A stretch of DNA of 64,000 nt from Steromphala cineraria (Eukaryota > Mollusca > Gastropoda > Trochida > Trochidae). Of the stretch, positions 55,137 through 64,000 are shown piece after piece; within the stretch, counting starts at the first letter, position 1, and each line of letters opens with the position of its first letter. The notes beneath the pieces were generated by a model. That model saw only the letters and a list, made by a program, of their open reading frames with translations. It had not been told where the DNA came from and did not search any database. Both the position numbers and the translations under genes were made by a program. The stretch is from positions 30,270,296 to 30,334,295 of the forward strand of contig OU744723.1 of the NCBI GenBank assembly GCA_916613615.1. Direction: 5' to 3'.

Positions 55137-55173
55137 TTTGAAAAGTCCCCTCCTTACCAGGTACACGACAGTG

Positions 55174-55316
55174 AACTGTGTATCGCAAAATTCACGTAAC
55201 GTAACCAACCAAAGTCCCACATTGTTTTAATATGTGCTATCAAATTTGACATGGGATAAAGGTTATCCTTATGCAAGGACAAAGTGTCGATAATGATCAC
55301 CTCGTCCTGCATCCAA
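55174..55316. other. No feature recognised
   Basis: Short spacer between palindrome and hairpin. Confidence 0.4.
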
Positions 55317-55402
55317 CCAATCTAAATAAATTTAGATCAACAGGTTTTATATGACAGTATGACCAAATATAAAACCTGTTGATCTAAATTTATTTAGATT
55401 GG
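55317..55402. repeat. Perfect 35-bp hairpin (foldback MITE)
   Basis: 55317-55351 and 55368-55402 are exact complements with a 16-base loop (outer CCAATCTAAATAAATTTAG). The outer 17 bases also occur at about 23876-23892, suggesting a dispersed family. Confidence 0.8.
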
Positions 55403-55808
55403 TATCCAACTGATCCATGATTCGCAGTACCCTGGCATCAGAATGTTCATTATCACACATATTGGTTGGTTCTTGAAGGCTACTTCCGTTATAAGAGCCA
55501 AAGGAGAGTGCATCAAGCCAAGGAGTTGCCAGCAAAACCTAAATCAGTCTACATCCATGTCACAATACTGGGGCATTCTAGCTCTTGTTACACCGAGACC
55601 ATCAATAAAAAGTTGAGTAAATAATTCGACCAACCTATACGGAATCGTTTGCATGAAGTGAATACTCGACCACTGTCAATCTGTTTGTCGATAAAACGTC
55701 CAGGCAAATACTATAATGAAGAAGAATCTTCGCATGCCACAATGTGCTGTCGTAATACACGGCACAAATTCAACCAGCAATCTGTAGTTGCTATTTTGGA
55801 ACAATTAC

Positions 55809-55955
55809 CGCCAGTATGGCCACAACAACCAGAGACAACAACAAACACGACTTCGAAGTAGAGCGTGGTTTTACTTGACCCGGAAGTACAAGGTACAGAG
55901 AGGTTATGTCAAGAGATGCTATGCGGTAAACAACTAGTCACAGTAACACTGGCGT
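55809..55955 (-). repeat. 3' LTR (147 bp)
   Basis: Matches the 5' LTR throughout the region compared, including AGTACAAGGTACAGAGAGG and TAGAGCGTGGTTTTACTTG on the plus strand. Confidence 0.88.
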
Positions 55956-55957
55956 GA

Positions 55958-55969
55958 CCACTTTTTTTC
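55958..55969 (-). other. Polypurine tract
   Basis: GAAAAAAAGTGG on the minus strand, two to three bases from the 3' LTR, where plus-strand DNA synthesis would be primed. Confidence 0.65.
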
Positions 55970-56103
55970 ATTTACTTCTTTTGTATGAAATATAATATGA
56001 AGGGGAAAACTAGGAACAAACAATACTGATACTCAATAAACTATAAGAGCACATCACTTTCTGCGCAAGAACATAGAGTAGATCAAAACTTCTCAAGGAA
56101 CAA

Positions 56104-59100
56104 TTAAAAGTTAAAATAATAGTCAGCAAATTTTGCTGGCAGGCGTTTCCTTCGTGGGGAACGTCGTGGAGACTTGTCAGCAACGGTGACTGTTTCGGGA
56201 GAAAGCGAGTTCATGTCCGAGATTTGGGGAACAGACACTTCTTGGAGAGTTTCAGGCGGGGTGTCTTCCGTGAATTGGTGTTCTGGGGTATTAGGATGGT
56301 CGAGCGCCGATCCTGGGGTATGGATTTCAGTTGGGATTTCCGGTAGTACTGGTGCCGGAGGTGCAGCAGTGACTGGGTCATCAGAGTCATAGTTGATGGT
56401 CGAGTTGTGGGGATACGTTGGCAGTTTCAAGCTTTGGTTGTCGACTCTGTAACAATCGGAAATCTTCACCCGATATGATGTACTCCTCAGCTGTTGACCT
56501 GTGAACTTTCTTATGTTGCACCATTGGTCATCAATGGAAACGACGAGGTAGCGTTTCCTGGCAGTGAGTTTCGATCCGTCGCCAAAGAGATATACAAGAT
56601 CCCCAACAGATACATTGGTTGGAGAATAGACCTTTCTTCCTGGGCACTTGGAATGTTCACTATGTTGATGGTTGCGGAGGCGCTGCTGATGCTGTTGTTC
56701 CACGAGATCACGATCCGATACAGGTATCTGTGCGTTAGAGAACTGATCTCTTTGTGTCAGCATTTCTCTTGAAGACAACCCTCTGGATCTAATGCGGGTG
56801 TTGAGTCTCGCTACGGCTAATGATAAGGTCAGGGAGGAGCACTTTCCACCAAGTGGATCCTGGCGCAAGAGTTCATTTTCAAGTTCTTGGATGGCCTTTT
56901 CTGCTACAGGGTTTTTGTTAGTGTTCTTGGATCTTCCGATTTCTATTGTCAGTCTGTGGTGCTTTAATAGCTCATCTTTTGAGAGAGCGACAAAGCCAGG
57001 AGCTGGATCTACTCGTATCACTGAGGGTGGACCATCTAAGGGTCTGAGCTCTAGGCACATTTTGAGAAGGGCGTCACGCAAAGTAAGGTGTTTCTCATCC
57101 TCGACAATGGATGCAGATGTGTGGGAGGTAACACATTCGCGCACCACAAGTATGAGTTGTCGTTCCCGCTTCATGACATCGGCGGCGAAGAGCATCCCAA
57201 TGGCTTCTGGCGGGTCGCCAGTTGACTGGACCGTGAGGTAGTGGGGCACCTTCGCGAGGGAGGAACAGGCATGACAGCTACTGGTCACATGGTCCACAGC
57301 TCTGTCCATGTCTAATGCATAGAAGTGGCGATGAATAACCTGCTTCAGCTGATGGGAAGAGGGGTGGTCCAGCTGGATGTGGATGGCAGTGAGAAGACCT
57401 TCTAATACCACACGTGGCACAATGATACAGTCCCTGGTAAGTGAGAGAGGTTGGGGACGGCGAACGACAAGGAGACCATCTTTGGCTATAGTCGCCACGT
57501 TGAGATATCGTTTGACATCCTTCACGTCGGTCTGTTTCTTTGAGGGTCGTGTACCTTGGGTGAGGTGGGCATGTGTACGTCGCAAATCAGGGCATTCTTC
57601 TTGAAGAGCAAGCCATGCGGCTCGACTGGTGTATGGTAGTTTGGCGTCTCCCTTCATGATGTCTTGGACAGATAGTCGAGACACGACTGAGTCTTCCGTC
57701 CTCTGAACAAAGGAGCATACCTGGCAGGTAGGGTGGTGACATTCTTCGGCATTTCGGCTTGCGAAGTCGGACGGGATGTTTGCAGAGCCTGATAGGTCTC
57801 GCACCGATGCCTGGTAACGGCTGACGCCTGATAGGAAAGTTGATACCCTGGGGCTAGCAGAGAACTCTCCTCGACAGAGCTTTTCAAATGCCTGCACACA
57901 AGGCTTACTGTCTGTCAGTATGCATGCTCTGTATTTAGACTGTATGATGTAGGGGGAGAAGTGTTTGACGGCGACGGCAATGGAGAGAGCTTCGACTTCG
58001 CAAGGAAGCCATGTTGTCTGACGACCTCTTAGTTTGGCGCTGAAGAAGCCGGCAAGTTGTGGCTTCTGGTCTCGGGTTATGTATAGGGTTGCTCCAATAC
58101 CGTATCGTTTCACTGCTCCGTCTGTGACGATCCATAGTTGATCCTTTGGTCGTGGCAAAGTTATAGTTTTTGAAGTGGTTAGAGCCTTCTGAGCATCATG
58201 GAATGCTGTTATGAGGGTGTCCGACCACTGGATTGTGTCTTGGGAAGAGAGACCAGCTTGGGCAACATCAAGAGGGGCAACTAGTGAAGCGCAGTGTGGA
58301 AGTACTCGTGCGAGCACTTTGTAGGCTCCTATGAAGGATCGTAAGCCGCTCACCTTGACAGGGCGAGCACAGGAGGCAAGAGTTGCTATTCTGTGGGGGC
58401 TGGCCTTTATCGTTCCCTCTTTCCATATCCATCCCAGAATGGTCACTGTTTTAGGTCCAATCATGGTCTTGTGTGAAGCGAGGCAGAGATTGTTTCGGCG
58501 AAGGGCTTCTAGCATTCGTTGCCAGTTGTGGAGTAGGTCCTCTAGGTTATCTGCACCACAGTAGAGGTCATCCGCAAGTTTGGCGACTACGCCCTCTGCT
58601 AACAGGTCACCTAAAACGCGGCACATAAGCTCCTCAAGGGCAGTCTCCGAACCGGGCATGCCCATGGCAAATCTAGCATAGGCCCTCACTCCCTTAAAGG
58701 GGGTGGAAACTCCACAGTACTTGAGAGACTCCCTAGACAATGGAATCTGGTAAAAGGCAGATGTCAAGTCTGTTGTGATTATGTACTTCCATGAAGCGAT
58801 CAATCTCAGTGTTGAGTCAACATCGGGCATGAGGGAAGGTTGTGGTTTACTGTAGCGACCTACGTCAGCGAAGGCAGTGACAAGACGAAAACTTCCATTG
58901 GCTTTCTTGACAAGGAAGGAAGGGTTGACATACTCCACGGTGATCCCTACATCTTCAGGTTTCACGAACACTCCCATGTTCTCCAGACTGTCGAATTTCT
59001 CTTGAAGTTCTACAAGTTTGTCTCTGGAGTATTGAGGGCACCTACCCTTTCGCTGGGGAGGTTGGACAGGGCCCATGTTAACAACAGCTTTGAACGGGCC

Positions 59101-60294
59101 TGATGCACCATTATAGCCCTTGATGGCAGGGTCGAACACCTCGTCGTATTCCAGCAATAGTGATCGAAACCGTTCTTTGGTGTCTGCAGGAAATGTGTTG
59201 TCAGGGTCCAGGTGCACACCAGCGGAGTGAACAGTCGACGGGTTACTCTCGATCCTGTGAACTGCTGCTGGAACTTCTTGATCTGTTTCAGAAGGGTCTG
59301 CAGGGCTGCTAACTGAAGTTGTGAGAACTTGACAGAAGTGCTCATGTCGTTTGATGACCATGGGGCTGTTAGTCATGTTCGGTATGCGTACCTTACCAGC
59401 CACGCTTGTGACCATGTCAGAGCTTGGCCACTGAAGGTCACTTTGGTGTGTCTTGTTGAGATCTCGTCGGGGTTCGATTGCGAAGGTTGAGTCTACTAGA
59501 CCCATATCCTCTGGTAAATTGACTTCGATGAAATCTCCTGGCCATATTGTGGTGTTTGTATTGGGCGAACGAAGGACATGAGTTCTTCTGATGCTGTGCT
59601 GAGAAGAGGAGTCCTTAGCTGAGCTGTAAAGGTAAGTCGTCCCATCACCCAGTATGACCTGATGTTTGGCTGGGCGAACTGTGATGTCGTTAAGTTCCAT
59701 GAATGGAATACCTGCAAGGATATCAACATCTAAGTCCTCTACGACTAATCCCTCAAACCGGAATTCTCTGCCATCTCTAACAACCGAGAAGTGTGTTTCA
59801 CCAGTGACTTTGAGGGGAGATATGCCATCTGCTTGACGAGCTGATTGTGAGGTACTTTGTATCTTGACTCCCAGAAATGTAGCAGTCGACAGACGAATCA
59901 TGTTGCCCGTGGCACCGCAATCAATAGTTATATTGGCTACACGGTGACCATAGAAGGCAGTCATTGATGGGGAATTTCCAACTTGTATCCGCATGACGGC
60001 AGCCTGAGGCGTTGATTCAGTAGTACACAGAGATTCCACGTTGTCGAAATCTTCTGAGAGGTCGCTGTCTTGACCTTCGATGATGTCTGCGATTCTTCGG
60101 GCTTTGGCCATGTATCGTTTATCATGGTCAGGTAGAAATGGGCATTGACTGAGAAAATGTCCGGTGTTGCTTCTCCCCGCTTGTTTACACAATGGACATG
60201 TTTTTGAGGGAAGTGAAGCTTTAGTCTTGAAGCGAGATGATTTATGCTGGGTTGGCCTTGCATCGAAGCGTGTGGTAGCTGAAGTGAAGTTCAT
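56104..60294 (-). CDS. LTR retrotransposon pol (protease, RT, RNase H, integrase)
   Basis: 1396 codons, no interruption. Zinc knuckle at about 34-52. Aspartic protease with active site DCGATGN near 124 and [10 protein letters not shown] from about 400 to 660 with [13 protein letters not shown] and the catalytic box LADDLYCG near 571-578 in place of YxDD. RNase H (about 710-840) with [23 protein letters not shown] and SDFASRNA. Integrase zinc-binding region (LDHPSSHQL...CHAC, about 970-1010), then a DDE core: [16 protein letters not shown] and NPVAEKA with 35 residues between the second Asp and the Glu. C-terminal SH3-like [13 protein letters not shown] and a Pro-rich tail ending [18 protein letters not shown]. 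Copies and inserts the element. No chromodomain seen. Likely active or recently so. Confidence 0.92.
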   Translation of the reverse strand: MNFTSATTRFDARPTQHKSSRFKTKASLPSKTCPLCKQAGRSNTGHFLSQCPFLPDHDKRYMAKARRIADIIEGQDSDLSEDFDNVESLCTTESTPQAAVMRIQVGNSPSMTAFYGHRVANITIDCGATGNMIRLSTATFLGVKIQSTSQSARQADGISPLKVTGETHFSVVRDGREFRFEGLVVEDLDVDILAGIPFMELNDITVRPAKHQVILGDGTTYLYSSAKDSSSQHSIRRTHVLRSPNTNTTIWPGDFIEVNLPEDMGLVDSTFAIEPRRDLNKTHQSDLQWPSSDMVTSVAGKVRIPNMTNSPMVIKRHEHFCQVLTTSVSSPADPSETDQEVPAAVHRIESNPSTVHSAGVHLDPDNTFPADTKERFRSLLLEYDEVFDPAIKGYNGASGPFKAVVNMGPVQPPQRKGRCPQYSRDKLVELQEKFDSLENMGVFVKPEDVGITVEYVNPSFLVKKANGSFRLVTAFADVGRYSKPQPSLMPDVDSTLRLIASWKYIITTDLTSAFYQIPLSRESLKYCGVSTPFKGVRAYARFAMGMPGSETALEELMCRVLGDLLAEGVVAKLADDLYCGADNLEDLLHNWQRMLEALRRNNLCLASHKTMIGPKTVTILGWIWKEGTIKASPHRIATLASCARPVKVSGLRSFIGAYKVLARVLPHCASLVAPLDVAQAGLSSQDTIQWSDTLITAFHDAQKALTTSKTITLPRPKDQLWIVTDGAVKRYGIGATLYITRDQKPQLAGFFSAKLRGRQTTWLPCEVEALSIAVAVKHFSPYIIQSKYRACILTDSKPCVQAFEKLCRGEFSASPRVSTFLSGVSRYQASVRDLSGSANIPSDFASRNAEECHHPTCQVCSFVQRTEDSVVSRLSVQDIMKGDAKLPYTSRAAWLALQEECPDLRRTHAHLTQGTRPSKKQTDVKDVKRYLNVATIAKDGLLVVRRPQPLSLTRDCIIVPRVVLEGLLTAIHIQLDHPSSHQLKQVIHRHFYALDMDRAVDHVTSSCHACSSLAKVPHYLTVQSTGDPPEAIGMLFAADVMKRERQLILVVRECVTSHTSASIVEDEKHLTLRDALLKMCLELRPLDGPPSVIRVDPAPGFVALSKDELLKHHRLTIEIGRSKNTNKNPVAEKAIQELENELLRQDPLGGKCSSLTLSLAVARLNTRIRSRGLSSREMLTQRDQFSNAQIPVSDRDLVEQQHQQRLRNHQHSEHSKCPGRKVYSPTNVSVGDLVYLFGDGSKLTARKRYLVVSIDDQWCNIRKFTGQQLRSTSYRVKISDCYRVDNQSLKLPTYPHNSTINYDSDDPVTAAPPAPVLPEIPTEIHTPGSALDHPNTPEHQFTEDTPPETLQEVSVPQISDMNSLSPETVTVADKSPRRSPRRKRLPAKFADYYFNF

Positions 60295-60985
60295 CCAACA
60301 GTGATGTCAATGCCTGTGAAATTTCAGGTTTCAAGGAAGCCAGAGTTCTGGAACGCAGGTCTGTACCATATCTCTGTTTGACGAGACGTGGGAGGTCTTT
60401 ATGGATGAGTTGGAGCCACGTAAGAACGACAAAGTTTTCCAATGTTGGGGAAATTTCCTCGTCTTCCTCAATGGCCACATCATGATGGGTAATTCCTCCA
60501 TTACGAACAAGCAAATTGTCCTCAACAAATGCGTTTAATCTCTGGAACAGATCCTCTGGTCGTTCGTCTGTCTGGAGTTTAATGTCGGAAAAGTCCAAGA
60601 AATGGGCACCAGTAGATTGAAAACCATAGTGTAACCTGATAGTTTGCCAAATGTTGTCAGTGGAAGTAGAGTTTTTCCCGATAGTCTGTCTGGAAATAAT
60701 TGGACAATAATTAGCAATTTGGCCAAGCATTAACTCCAGCATGTTGACCTTCTGCTCAGCTGTTTGCCGTCGAGCTTGAGGGACATTCTCGTCATCATTT
60801 TCAAATCCTCTTAAGGGGGCGGCTCTTGTCTTCTTTCCCCACGTGGCACCATTGATCAGAAACGGAGCAAAGTTTCGATCCAGTGATAATGTATACACTA
60901 AGTTTTGCTTCCAGTTCTCAAACGAGTTCACATTTTCTTCCTTGCCTAAGCACCACTGTTTTGGGGCACGATGTGTATGAGCCAT
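60242..60985 (-). CDS. LTR retrotransposon gag
   Basis: 247 codons beginning [20 protein letters not shown]. It has the mostly helical, Trp-containing look of Ty3-type gag ([64 protein letters not shown]). The nucleic-acid-binding zinc knuckle is not in this frame but at the start of pol ([19 protein letters not shown], spacing CX2CX9HX4C). The last 53 bases overlap pol, which lies one base further on (+1 relative to gag), so translation of pol needs a +1 shift or equivalent. It would form the particle shell. Intact. Confidence 0.85.
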   Translation of the reverse strand: MAHTHRAPKQWCLGKEENVNSFENWKQNLVYTLSLDRNFAPFLINGATWGKKTRAAPLRGFENDDENVPQARRQTAEQKVNMLELMLGQIANYCPIISRQTIGKNSTSTDNIWQTIRLHYGFQSTGAHFLDFSDIKLQTDERPEDLFQRLNAFVEDNLLVRNGGITHHDVAIEEDEEISPTLENFVVLTWLQLIHKDLPRLVKQRYGTDLRSRTLASLKPEISQALTSLLDELHFSYHTLRCKANPA

Positions 60986-61185
60986 GTCGGAAAGAAGTCA
61001 GTGTATAGGCTCAGTAGATCATAAAAGTGTCAGAATGTTACGTGATCGAAAACCGAACGAAGCACGTAGGTTTGTTGTGTCCGTCGCCTAGTACCTATTA
61101 ATTAGGCTGGTCGCTCACCTATGTGTGAAATGTGGACAATACAAGCCCTTTGATTAGTAGCGCAGGTAGACGTGAGTATTGAAAG

Positions 61186-61196
61186 CGCTGCCACCA
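61186..61196 (-). other. Primer-binding site, tRNA-Leu type
   Basis: Directly after the 5' LTR the minus strand reads TGGTGGCAGCG, complementary to an animal tRNA-Leu 3' end (CGCTGCCACCA). Match from memory of tRNA-Leu sequences; 11 bases, then divergence. Confidence 0.6.
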
Positions 61197-61343
61197 CGCC
61201 AGTATGGCCACAACAACCAGAGACAACAACAAACACGACTTCGAAGTAGAGCGTGGTTTTACTTGACCCGGAAGTACAAGGTACAGAGAGGTTATGTCAA
61301 GAGATGCTATGCGGTAAACAACTAGTCACAGTAACACTGGCGT
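61197..61343 (-). repeat. 5' LTR (147 bp)
   Basis: Direct repeat of 55809-55955; on the minus strand it begins ACGCCAGTGTTACTG and ends CCATACTGGCG, giving short inverted ends. Unusually short for an LTR and without TG...CA ends. Confidence 0.88.
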
Positions 61344-61848
61344 ACGTTATATACACGTTTCCCTTTAATTTCTTATATTGCTCTTTAAATTTATTATATT
61401 TTGTAGCCATAAATATACTGATACAAAACAGAGGACGAGAACTGACATAAAACCTTTAGATTAAGTCTTGTTGATATGATATCACACATATTCGATGCAC
61501 ATATACATATTAGAAAATCTTGCTATTTTTAAAAAATCGAAAGGTCTTAAGATGTATATGTATTTATTACCAACATCAATTGAGAGATTCTAATGTTATG
61601 TCATTGTTAATATCCATTGTCTTATTACATTCATTCAATATGAACACATGTTTCTCTTTAATTATTTCATTTAAGAACACTTTTAATTCGGATATTTTTA
61701 GTCACAGAGTTATCTCCCTTTATATAACTGCCGTTAGCTCCGTACCGCGACTCTTGATGTTCACACTGTGCTGAGCTTGGACCGCAGTCTAGTTAAGACT
61801 TATTTCGGTCAAAAGAGTAAACTGTGTTGAAATAAAAGATCTTAAGGG
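61344..61848. other. No gene recognised
   Basis: AT-rich. GTTATCTCCCTTTATATAAC near 61709 resembles the sequence upstream of TXNL1 at 49170-49190; a recurrent repeat or promoter-type motif. Confidence 0.4.
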
Positions 61849-62011
61849 TAATAATATTAGTTACACGGCGTTTTGACAGGGTGTACGGGACTGTAAGACC
61901 CTTGTACATTCTGCATTTCCTTCGGCTCCGCCTCAGGAAAATACAGAATGTACAAGGGTCTTACAGTCCCGTACACCCTGTCAAAACGCCGTGTAACTAA
62001 TAGTATTATTA
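61849..62011. repeat. Long hairpin (foldback element)
   Basis: Arms 61849-61913 and 61944-62011 pair fully except for a 3-base insertion near the outer end. The 30-base centre is itself partly paired (ATTTCC/GGAAAAT) around a CTTCGGCTCCGCC core. Non-coding. Confidence 0.85.
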
Positions 62012-62777
62012 ACGCACTGTTTTTAAACGCTTGAATCTCTGGTAATGGCCTGTTAAGAGACAGACGATTTGATTGGTGGGGGGAATCTTTCTCAGATCAA
62101 GCGGTCAAAGGTTACCCTAACGGTCAGACTTCCGGGGCCTTGTGAGATCTGTAAAATTCGCCGCGTAACGTAATGAAGAAAATTATGATATCATTTTAAT
62201 GAGATTGCACGGAAACATAACTAAACATAACTAAAACTAGTGTTAACTAACTCTTTTTCTTTAGACATGTTAATTTTCGAGCTGTTACCATTGAAATTAT
62301 ATGGCATTTCTACTTTTAAGGTCAAGCAATCATTTGTTTTTCATAAATACATATGCGTTTCTTTTCAGTGAGAGTACATCATAAAGACTAATGAGCTACA
62401 GAGACAATGGCTTTTACTTTGAGTGTTGAATTACAACATCTACATCATTGTTTAATGTCTTATTGCTGGATATCGCAATTTTCGATAGGGATGGATTGAA
62501 TAATAAATGACAGAAAAATCAAGATGAAAATCATATGGAGCTAGAAAGGTGTGGCAACAAGTAAAATGAGACGCAGAAAGGAAAGTTAGCTGTGATACAT
62601 GGAGAAGCACACTGTATTCGATGAACGATCCTGGTTCCCGCACAATACACTTCTCATTTCAAAATACACATTTCACTTGAAAGTCTCATGCAAGGTCATG
62701 TTCTAATATTCAAAACACGTTCTCGTTTACATAATTATCCCCTTTTTACCGTCCAGATGGCGTTACCTCTCTTGTAT
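62012..62777. repeat. No gene; weak F1 3'-end relic
   Basis: Around 62380-62412 'ctaatgagctacagagacaa' is a decayed F1 3' end. Nothing else is recognised. Confidence 0.35.
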
Positions 62778-62856
62778 ATCTGTTTACACTTCCTGTCAAA
62801 TCTTGTGAATCAGCTTTTATCTGTTTACACTTCCTGTCAAATCTTGTGAATCAGCT
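62778..62856. repeat. 41-bp tandem duplication
   Basis: Two adjacent copies starting ATCTGTTTACACTTCCTGTC, period 41, no differences seen over the shared part. It contains a GTTTAC forkhead-like and an ETS-like TTCCTG core. Confidence 0.75.
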
Positions 62857-63369
62857 GATCAATGTTCAAAGCTATGATAATATCGTGATTGAGATGTCGG
62901 TTATATAACGTCCCGACTCCAACAGGTCAAGTTGCTTCAGGTCGCAATGTTATCTGCTGTATCAAACGGGAACAAATACGTGCTTGCCCCATGTTATTCA
63001 GGTGTAAGTCTATAACCAACTATAATTATATATTGACATGGCGTTAGTTAGGGCATTATAATAATATATTCAAATGCAACACCCCATATGTTAAGTTGGA
63101 AGGAAGGAGATTTTTATGAGCTCAGCAACAAAAGTTCTTGTGAGACTGATGTTTCTTCATAGATATTTATTTTAGGGTTCGAGTGAACCGAAAACGGGTT
63201 GTTCATGACGATATGGTACTAGACGCGTCTACGAAAGAAAGTTTGCAATTCATAGAAACTAGATATGCTCGAGAATTTTGATGGAAACAGTTGGTACTTT
63301 TCAAGTTATAACAAGCAGGCAGAGTCGTCTATATCCCCCGCCATTGGATTATTATGAACAAATTACAAT

Positions 63370-63720
63370 GACTTTTAGGAATCTCCTATTTCAGGTGTCG
63401 TAAATTGTCACACCTTACAATTTCATAGACACATCCAAAAAATAATCACAAGAAGTTGAAACCCCCACATAATGATTGATTCACATAAAAAATTCCGTTG
63501 AGCTTGGTCTTACAGTTTTTGACATTGGCTCAAGATACGAAATTATAAGATATACAATTCCATAGAAACCGCCAAAAATATTTATAAAAAAGTTGAAACT
63601 TCCAATAGGCACTTCTATACATAATGATTGATCCATAAACCAAGTTTCCTTGAGCTAGGTCTTGCAGTTTTTTAGTTTGGCTCCGGAAAGGATATCGGGA
63701 CGGACGTACGAGGTCTAGAT
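63370..63720. repeat. F6-related core units
   Basis: Two units with 'acaatttcatagacacatcc' / 'acaattccatagaaaccgcc' and 'gagcttggtcttacagtttt', ending in 'ggctccggaaaggatatcgg'. 63721-64000 shows nothing further. Confidence 0.5.
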
Positions 63721-64000
63721 TTCAGTATTTGCCATCTACTTACATTTTGATATACTTTTAATTGCATTAAAACATTCGACATGGATGTTTTATAAATTTG
63801 AAGGATTCCAATACGTGTAAATAACGTGACTTGTCAATTGTCATTTGTAAATTTTCAGAATTCATTGAATGCTTTGCACATGCAGTCGATTGAACATAAT
63901 GAGTTTCGATAGAAATTAATATCAATTGAACTAACCTCTGAATCAAAGTTACGTAGCGAAAGTATCAAATATTGTCAATCAAATAATGGACGATACGAAA

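Larger units (their letters stand above)
52388..55173. repeat. Large inverted duplication (palindrome)
   Basis: Left arm 52388-54080 (683 bases after removing an inserted LINE and one target copy) and right arm 54450-55173 are near-identical complements. Inner parts at about 54275-54330 and 54356-54411 also pair, putting the centre near 54343. The right arm has about 42 bases (around 54565-54606) that the left lacks. Each arm carries the same candidate exons. Confidence 0.9.
55809..61343 (-). mobile_element. Near-intact LTR retrotransposon (Ty3/gypsy-type order)
   Basis: 5535 bp. Matching LTRs flank a primer-binding site, gag, pol and a polypurine tract, all in the correct minus-strand order. 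The pol domain order protease, RT, RNase H, integrase is that of Ty3/gypsy and retroviruses, and no envelope frame is present. Both long frames are open. The outer flanks share only TAC, so the target duplication is doubtful. The two LTRs look identical over the parts I compared, which suggests recent insertion. Confidence 0.9.

Noticed and set aside
56174..58564. Plus-strand ORFs across pol
   Set aside because: Antisense shadows of the retrotransposon frame.
55809..61343. Endogenous retrovirus
   Set aside because: No envelope frame follows pol and the 150 bases before the 3' LTR cannot hold one; it is an LTR retrotransposon.

Overview
The window is eukaryotic nuclear DNA, most likely from a mollusc or another lophotrochozoan. 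It is AT-rich and dominated by interspersed repeats. It holds one recognisable conserved host gene split into nine small exons with consensus GT/AG splice sites, and the repeat types (DIRS, Academ-like, foldback MITEs, tandem-core elements) are those of marine invertebrate genomes. I cannot name the species.

Host gene. A complete TXNL1 (thioredoxin-like protein 1) orthologue lies on the minus strand. The start codon is at 49111 and the stop at 21769-21771. The nine coding exons total 879 nt (292 residues) and every exon junction is in phase. The WCGPC thioredoxin active site is split by intron 1, and the C-terminal half is the PITH domain. All introns (0.8 to 10.9 kb) carry repeats; intron 4 holds a 5.8-kb DNA transposon and a gag-protease relic. 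A second, weaker candidate is a tiny two-exon gene that occurs twice, mirrored, in a 2.8-kb inverted duplication at 52388-55173.

Autonomous-type transposons. (1) A 5'-truncated DIRS-type retrotransposon (about 3645-7936) has gag, reverse transcriptase/RNase H/MT-like and tyrosine recombinase frames and ends in two perfect 89-bp inverted arms. (2) A decayed Academ-like DNA transposon (32020-37867) has terminal inverted repeats, a GAT target duplication and a long protein with a FEN1/XPG-like nuclease core and a Cys-rich C-terminus. (3) A nearly intact LTR retrotransposon (55809-61343, minus) has 147-bp LTRs, a primer-binding site, a gag frame and a 1396-residue protease-RT-RNase H-integrase frame, with unusual DCG and LADD active sites. 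(4) Three LINE 3' ends lie at 16485, 49880 and 52934, each with a different simple-repeat tail.

Non-autonomous elements. At least five families share one architecture: a 5' hairpin, the first arm of that hairpin repeated in inverted form near the 3' end, then a short 3' terminal hairpin and a T-rich end, often around tandem core repeats. This is the layout described for Helentron-associated (HINE, DINE-1/pearl-like) elements. I call them F1 to F5. F1: 932-1792, 2150-3643, 9495-10253, 14518-16315, 27574-28715, 42187-44262. F2: 7941-8022, 10254-12312. F3: 8025-8812, 12773-14078, 42741-43954. F4: 15778-16038. F5: 1-425, 18608-19199. An F6 core-repeat family and several foldback MITEs fill most of the rest.

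Layout. 1-16.4 kb: repeats around the DIRS element. 16.4-21.7 kb: LINE and SINE relics and F5. 21.8-49.1 kb: TXNL1. 49.1-52.3 kb: TXNL1 upstream region and a LINE. 52.4-55.2 kb: the palindrome with a LINE inside one arm. 55.8-61.3 kb: the LTR element. 61.3-64 kb: a long hairpin, a small duplication and F6 units.
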